64,000 nt of DNA from CAMLHP01 sp035712285. GTDB taxonomy: Bacteria > Gemmatimonadota > Gemmatimonadetes > Gemmatimonadales > GWC2-71-9. Positions 59,890 through 64,000 of this stretch are shown one piece after another; positions within the stretch are counted from its first letter, which is position 1, and every line of letters starts with the position of its first letter. The position numbers were made by a program, and so were the translations under genes. The notes beneath the pieces are model-generated. The model saw only the letters and a program-made list of their open reading frames with translations, made no database searches and was not told the origin of the DNA. The DNA lies in NCBI GenBank assembly GCA_035712285.1, contig DASTBA010000084.1, positions 3,450-67,449 on the forward strand. The letters run 5' to 3'.

Positions 59890-62405
59890 GGGACCGATGA
59901 ACGCTTGAGCGCCAGCAGATTGGCAAAGAGCCGGAACGCCCCGGGAACGCCGGCAGGAAGCTCGCGGAAGAAGGCGAGGCCGGTGTACACGTACTGCCCG
60001 CGCCCGACCGGTGCCACTAGCAGCGAGCCATCCAGTTCCGGCTCGCCCGGATCGCGCAGGCCGAGCAGCGGCCGGTAGCCTGGGTCCCAGGTGTGCGCGA
60101 AGTAGAGCCCCCGTTCCTGGATCCATCCGTTCCAGTCCGGTGCGGCGATGCGGTTCGGCGTGGTGAAGGCGGGAGCGTCCGGCTCCAGCAGGCGCACCGG
60201 CGAATGTTCGTCCGTCACCCGGTCGTGCGGCGAGGCGATCGTCAGCGGCAGGGCCGCGAAGTTCCCCCGCACGAACTGATACTGCTGGTACTGCACGATC
60301 ATGAGGCCGCCGGCCCGCACATAGTCCAGCAGCCGCCGGTTCTGCTGCACCAGCGCGGAATCCACCTCGTACGCCCTCGGCCCGATGACGATGGCGTCGT
60401 AGCGGCTCAGGTCCCCGTTGGCGAGCTGATCCGGCGTCAGCAGTTCCACCGGCACGCCGGCGGCCGCCAGCGACTCGGGTACCCGGTCCGCCGCCCCCCG
60501 CACGTAGCCGATGCGCGCCACCTGCGGCAGCGCCAGCGGCGCGATGACCACCGAGACCGCCGCCGGCACCAGCCACGAACGGGGGCGCACGTGCTCGTAC
60601 CGGAGGGTGCGCTGGCCGGCATCGAACCGGCGGCCATCGTCGGCCACCGCCACGGCCCGCACCGTGAAGCGCCCGGTGTCGGCCGACGCCGGAAGATTCA
60701 CCACGAAGGCGAAGTCGGCCCGTTCGCCTTCCCGCGCAAACGCGAATGGCTGGGGTGCCGGTTCCCGCCAGCCACGGGGAACCTGCAGCGTCACCTGGCC
60801 GCGAAGCGCATCATGCCCGGCGTACGCCACCGACACCTGCAGCGCCAGTGCATGCGCGGCCCCGGCCGGCAGCAACACCGTGTCACGGTCCACCCTGACA
60901 TCCAGCATGGGCTCGACAGTGACCGGCGACCGGATCTCGCCGGATGCCTGGTCGTTGCTCCGGATCGAGACTTCGCGCTCGACCGCGGTCACGCCGCCCG
61001 GCAGCGTGAAGCGCGCCCGCAGGACCGGGGGCTCGAAGGGATCGCCCCACGATGCCCTGGCGCTGGCAGGCCACCGGTAGAGATCGCCGTCGCGCGGCAG
61101 TTCCAGGTAGTACGGTGTGGAGGGCGCGGCGTCCGCCGGAATAGTGACCGCCCAATCGCGGCTGGCGAGCGCACCTGGCGCCACTCGCTCCGGGCCCGCC
61201 GATGCCGGCGTCACCTGCCAGCCCGGCGGCGTGCCGAGCGAGTCCCGCACCGGCATCGCTTCGTCCCCGCCATTCGCCACGGTCGTCGTCACACCGAGGC
61301 GCTGGCCCGCGGTCACGTGATCGTCGTCCGCCACCGCATCCAGCGACAGGCCGAGATCCATGGCGCGGGCCCGCGCCAGATGACGCGCCTGGTCCCGCCA
61401 GGCCGGCGCCATGGTGTCCCGCGCCGTTCCGAGAACGGCCGCCGCCTGGCTGAATGCCTGCGCCCGATCCCGGACGGTGCCATCCCGGATGACGGCGGCG
61501 AGTGAGTCGTATCGCCGAGCCGCCGACGTGCCGAGCAGGCCGGCCAGCGTGGTGTCCACTCCTGCGAAGAGCCCACCTCCACCGTGGCCGGTGCGATCGT
61601 TGATCAGGGCCAGCCGGATGGCCGACGGCCCGAGGCGCTGGATCTGCCCCATGTCCTGGGAGCGGTGACGCGAGCGGCTCGCCATCGCCAGCTGGTGAAA
61701 GGTGAGACCGGTCACCCGATCGAGCTGCCCGCCGTTCAGGGTCAGCGTGGTGCCGGAGGTATCGAAGCGGGTGCTCTGGTAGAGCTTGGCCGGCGCCCAC
61801 GGCGCGAGCCCCTCTTCCCGCTGCAACTCGGGAAAGCGCGCCGCGTCGCCAGCAGCCGCAAACGCCGCCCGCGCGGCCCACCCCGCCGCCTGGTGCTGCC
61901 CATGCCCATCCCTCGGCGTGCCGGTGAACACCGTCACCACCACCTGCGGGCGGAATTTCCGGATGATCCGGACCACGTCCTTGAGCACGGAGTCCCGGGG
62001 CCAGTGAGCCCAGGTGTCGTCCTGCGTCTTGGAGAAGCCGAAGTCGTAGGCCCGGGTGAAGTACTGGCGCGCGCCATCGAGCCGCCGAGCCGACAGCAGC
62101 TCCTCGGAACGCAGCACCCCGAGCGCCTCACCCAGCTCGTTGCCGATCAGGTTCTGGCCGCCTTCGCCGCGGTTGAGCGCGAGATAGGCGGCCTCGCCGC
62201 CCAGCCCGCGCGCCACGTAGGCCAGCAACTCCGTGTCCTCGTCATCGGGATGGGCGCCGATCATCAGGACCCGCAGGTCGTGGCCCAGCATCCGCGTCTC
62301 CTCCGAATACGCGGCCAGCCCGCCCGCGCTGGGCGGGGCGAGCTGGGCGGAGAGCGGAACGGCGGCGAGGAGAAGAAGCGCGAGGACGCCAGGCGTCCGG
62401 TTCAT
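59886..62405 (-). CDS. Secreted PIG-L-family deacetylase, large form
   Basis: This 839-residue exported protein has a signal peptide (MNRTPGVLALLLLAAVPLSAQ). The LmbE/PIG-L deacetylase domain occupies residues 40-290: VLMIGAHPDDEDTELLAYVARG is the zinc motif, with the further zinc His in DGHGQHQAAGWAA. The rest contains a beta-sandwich region (NEW3-like) and a glutamine-amidotransferase-like C-terminal domain ending with VYTGLAFFRELPAGVPGAFRLFANLL. The family removes N-acetyl groups from sugars. The target is unknown. It overlaps both neighbours by four bases. Confidence 0.9.
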   Translation of the reverse strand: MNRTPGVLALLLLAAVPLSAQLAPPSAGGLAAYSEETRMLGHDLRVLMIGAHPDDEDTELLAYVARGLGGEAAYLALNRGEGGQNLIGNELGEALGVLRSEELLSARRLDGARQYFTRAYDFGFSKTQDDTWAHWPRDSVLKDVVRIIRKFRPQVVVTVFTGTPRDGHGQHQAAGWAARAAFAAAGDAARFPELQREEGLAPWAPAKLYQSTRFDTSGTTLTLNGGQLDRVTGLTFHQLAMASRSRHRSQDMGQIQRLGPSAIRLALINDRTGHGGGGLFAGVDTTLAGLLGTSAARRYDSLAAVIRDGTVRDRAQAFSQAAAVLGTARDTMAPAWRDQARHLARARAMDLGLSLDAVADDDHVTAGQRLGVTTTVANGGDEAMPVRDSLGTPPGWQVTPASAGPERVAPGALASRDWAVTIPADAAPSTPYYLELPRDGDLYRWPASARASWGDPFEPPVLRARFTLPGGVTAVEREVSIRSNDQASGEIRSPVTVEPMLDVRVDRDTVLLPAGAAHALALQVSVAYAGHDALRGQVTLQVPRGWREPAPQPFAFAREGERADFAFVVNLPASADTGRFTVRAVAVADDGRRFDAGQRTLRYEHVRPRSWLVPAAVSVVIAPLALPQVARIGYVRGAADRVPESLAAAGVPVELLTPDQLANGDLSRYDAIVIGPRAYEVDSALVQQNRRLLDYVRAGGLMIVQYQQYQFVRGNFAALPLTIASPHDRVTDEHSPVRLLEPDAPAFTTPNRIAAPDWNGWIQERGLYFAHTWDPGYRPLLGLRDPGEPELDGSLLVAPVGRGQYVYTGLAFFRELPAGVPGAFRLFANLLALKRSSVP

Positions 62406-62917
62406 CGGACGTCCGGATGAGGAGGGCCGCCCGCATCGTTGCCGAACCCCTCCGCGGCGAAGGATTGCACCAGTTCAGGGTGCAGGCGCCACAGGTACGC
62501 CCCCATGGCCAGCAGGGCCACCACGCTCCCGCCCAGCACGGTCCAGTGCGGGAAGTGTTCACCGGTGAGGGGGCCCAGTGCGTAGGCGAGGCCGGAGAAG
62601 AACGCAAACGCGATCACCACAGCCAGCCACGCGCCGAACCGCCACGCCACGTTCCGCCATGACAAATGCACCAGCGCGGTGAGCGCCACACCCACCGCCA
62701 TGTAGGCGAGGAAGTGGACCACGGTGACGACCGCGATGGTGCCGAACTCGCCCGCATCGGAGCGGCCATTGCCCAGCAGGACTTGAGCGATGACGTTCGG
62801 CGTATGCAGCGGCCGGCCATGGGCCCAGTCGATGATGAAGTACCAGATTGCCACGGTAGCGGCACCGATGGCCCCGGCGACCGCGCCTTCGCGAACGGCC
62901 GAATGCGGCTCAGTCAT
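62402..62917 (-). CDS. Small membrane protein, unrecognised
   Basis: This 171-residue protein has four predicted helices: GAIGAATVAIWYFIIDWAHG, IAVVTVVHFLAYMAVGVALTALV, FGAWLAVVIAFAFFSGLAYAL and VLGGSVVALLAMGAYLW. Its ends are polar. No catalytic motif is visible. The ATG lies inside the end of the preceding gene (8-base overlap) and its stop overlaps the PIG-L ATG, so it belongs to the same operon. Confidence 0.75.
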   Translation of the reverse strand: MTEPHSAVREGAVAGAIGAATVAIWYFIIDWAHGRPLHTPNVIAQVLLGNGRSDAGEFGTIAVVTVVHFLAYMAVGVALTALVHLSWRNVAWRFGAWLAVVIAFAFFSGLAYALGPLTGEHFPHWTVLGGSVVALLAMGAYLWRLHPELVQSFAAEGFGNDAGGPPHPDVR

Positions 62918-63311
62918 GCAGTACCTCCCGATTCAGCTCCGAAGTCGAGTCGCCAGGGGCAGGCGTCGGCCCGCTGGAGCGGGCCTGGTCACGCAGTGCG
63001 GGATGCACGTCGAACGCCTCGTCGTCCTCGTCGTCGGTCGTGGACGGCGGCAGGTGGCGGCCCGCCACGAATGCCGCGATGAACACCCCGAGGGCGAGTC
63101 CCATCAGGCCGGTGGCCACCTGGGGCCACCGGCCGTACAAGAGCAGGAGCATGCCCACCGACACCTGGATGGTGCCGATGGAGCGGAGCAGTTCGTCCAG
63201 ATTCTCCCACCGGAGCCGCCGGCCCCAGGCAATCGACGCCCAGAGCCCGACCACGCCCAGTAGCAGAATACCGAACCACACGACAATCCAGAAGCCGTGG
63301 CCAAAGCTCAT
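62910..63311 (-). CDS. Small membrane protein with acidic tail, unrecognised
   Basis: This 133-residue protein has three predicted helices (FWIVVWFGILLLGVVGLWASI, IQVSVGMLLLLYGRW, and VATGLMGLALGVFIAAFVAG). A cytosolic tail follows that is acidic near DDEDDEAFD. AGGA lies about eight bases before the ATG, so it is probably the first gene of the minus-strand operon that runs to the MFS exporter. The function is unknown. Confidence 0.7.
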   Translation of the reverse strand: MSFGHGFWIVVWFGILLLGVVGLWASIAWGRRLRWENLDELLRSIGTIQVSVGMLLLLYGRWPQVATGLMGLALGVFIAAFVAGRHLPPSTTDDEDDEAFDVHPALRDQARSSGPTPAPGDSTSELNREVLHD

Positions 63312-63392
63312 GCGCGATCCTGATTGGGCTGGGTGAGGAAAAAGCCCGCTGACGTTACCACTTTCCCTCCCCCAGCACCAGAGCGCAGGGCC

Positions 63393-63710
63393 CTAAGTTG
63401 CTCGGCAGCGCGGACATCCGCAGGCCGCCCGGAGCTGCTCAAAGGTATAGATGCCGGTGGCGTGGCCGTCGCTCCAGCCGACCCGGATTCCGTACGACCC
63501 CACCAGCGACACCGTCAGCGGCCGGATATCCGCCGGGACCGTCTTCGGGTCCAGCAGCGCCCGGCCGCTGAATTCGTCCACGCAGGCGGCACAGGGACAG
63601 CCTAGCCGCAGGAGCCGGGCAGGATAGAGCCACTCATGCCCCGGCTCCTCCCACTCCAGCCGCAGCCCCTCGTCCTGGCGAGTGATGGCGCGGGGTCGGG
63701 GGATGGGCAT
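63393..63710 (-). CDS. DUF971 family protein
   Basis: This 105-residue protein matches the DUF971 (gamma-butyrobetaine hydroxylase N-terminal-like) domain: LRLEWEEPGHEWLYPARLLRLGCPCAACVDE and GSYGIRVGWSDGHATGIYTFEQL. Cysteines in CPCAAC and CGCPRC could bind zinc or an iron-sulfur cluster. The family is often found near Fe-S assembly genes. Here it is divergent from aconitase, an Fe-S enzyme, across 74 bases. GGAGAG precedes the ATG. Confidence 0.9.
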   Translation of the reverse strand: MPIPRPRAITRQDEGLRLEWEEPGHEWLYPARLLRLGCPCAACVDEFSGRALLDPKTVPADIRPLTVSLVGSYGIRVGWSDGHATGIYTFEQLRAACGCPRCRAT

Positions 63711-63772
63711 CGGGAACTCTCCGGCTGCTTCAGTGTATAATTGGGTGTTCAGGTGATGGCCGCACTCACAAC

Positions 63773-63778
63773 TATACG
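63773..63778 (+). promoter_or_regulatory. Leaderless-type -10 box of acnA
   Basis: TATACG ends six bases before the ATG at 63785, with no Shine-Dalgarno. A TATAAT-like TGTATAATTG at 63733-63742 lies further upstream and may instead serve the divergent gene. Confidence 0.4.
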
Positions 63779-63784
63779 CAGATC

Positions 63785-64000
63785 ATGGCAAATTCGATCC
63801 CCGATCCGTTCCATGTCCGCAGCTCGCTCGATGCCGGAGGCCGGACCGGCGCCATTTACAGCCTGACGGCGCTGGCCCGCACCGAAGGGGCCGACCTGGC
63901 CCGCCTGCCCTTCTCCATCCGGATCCTGCTCGAGAACGCCCTTCGCTTTGCCGGCCACGGCGTCGTGACCGAGCAGCATGTCCGTGCCCTGGCCCGCTGG
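63785..64000 (+). CDS. acnA: Aconitate hydratase, N-terminal fragment
   Basis: The enzyme interconverts citrate and isocitrate with a [4Fe-4S] cluster. Only the first 72 residues are in the window: MANSIPDPFHVRSSL, then IYSLTALARTEGADLARLPFSIRILLENALRFAGHG. The LARLPFSIRILLEN segment is the characteristic start of AcnA/IRP1-type aconitases, not AcnB. The cluster cysteines lie beyond the right edge. Confidence 0.93.
   Translation, partial: MANSIPDPFHVRSSLDAGGRTGAIYSLTALARTEGADLARLPFSIRILLENALRFAGHGVVTEQHVRALARW

Overview
This window is a compact, high-GC bacterial chromosome segment with no rRNA, tRNA, insertion sequence, prophage or CRISPR array that I could find. The gene content suggests Gemmatimonadota or a close relative. 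The grounds are a complete alternative complex III (actABCDEF) instead of a bc1 complex, many serine/threonine kinases, secreted lipoproteins, a probable sphingolipid operon and very dense operons with 4-base ATGA/GTGA overlaps. The placement is an inference from gene content, not from a marker gene.

Layout. 1-6317 (minus): haem operon hemB-hemL-hemG-hemC-hemD-hemE, the last running off the left edge. 6455-10714 (plus): four coupled genes that look like a ceramide/sphingolipid operon (serine-palmitoyltransferase-like enzyme, bCerS-like N-acyltransferase, CerR-like reductase, Aur1-like PAP2 membrane enzyme). 10784-13733: a plastocyanin-like lipoprotein (minus), a divergent cysteine-rich protein, then an ECF sigma/anti-sigma pair (plus). 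13800-21318 (minus): the alternative complex III operon. 21471-25500 (minus): TrmJ-like methyltransferase, PilT, a small unknown protein, a GNAT enzyme and a HIBADH-type dehydrogenase. 25536-26726 (plus): DNA polymerase IV. 26731-29258 (minus): a membrane Ser/Thr kinase followed by a free copy of its sensor-like domain. 29399-32294 (plus): TetR, acyl-CoA dehydrogenase, queF. 32360-34831 (minus): YidB-like, DUF3761 and M28 peptidase genes.

35002-36285 (plus) is citrate synthase, 36367-38418 (minus) arginine decarboxylase, then an unknown gene and a site-2-type protease with CBS domains (plus). 40418-43565 (minus) holds an unknown gene, a membrane-anchored protein with a toxin-like C-terminal domain, a cytochrome c/copper-monooxygenase/TPR lipoprotein and a thermonuclease. 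43564-48490 (plus) holds a TIGR01777-type epimerase, queC, queE, a degenerate HD protein and a 5'-nucleotidase. 48688-52765 (plus) is a signalling group: GAF-GGDEF diguanylate cyclase, CGNR protein, tandem pseudokinase-kinase, then a cold-shock protein. 52835-63311 (minus): infA, M3 peptidase, then a long overlapping operon with an MFS exporter, a complete iron-type ABC importer, a PIG-L deacetylase and two membrane proteins. The right edge has a DUF971 gene and the start of acnA.

Themes. The respiratory genes look co-regulated: the act operon and the plastocyanin-like gene each carry a perfect TGTGA-N6-TCACA palindrome just downstream of a TATACT box. Many first genes of transcription units have a TAnnnT hexamer 5-7 bases before the start codon and no Shine-Dalgarno sequence, which suggests frequent leaderless mRNAs. 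A family of palindromes with TAGGGGC-like edges sits at 3' ends of genes and often contains the stop codon. Function calls come from motifs and context read by eye; no database search was run.
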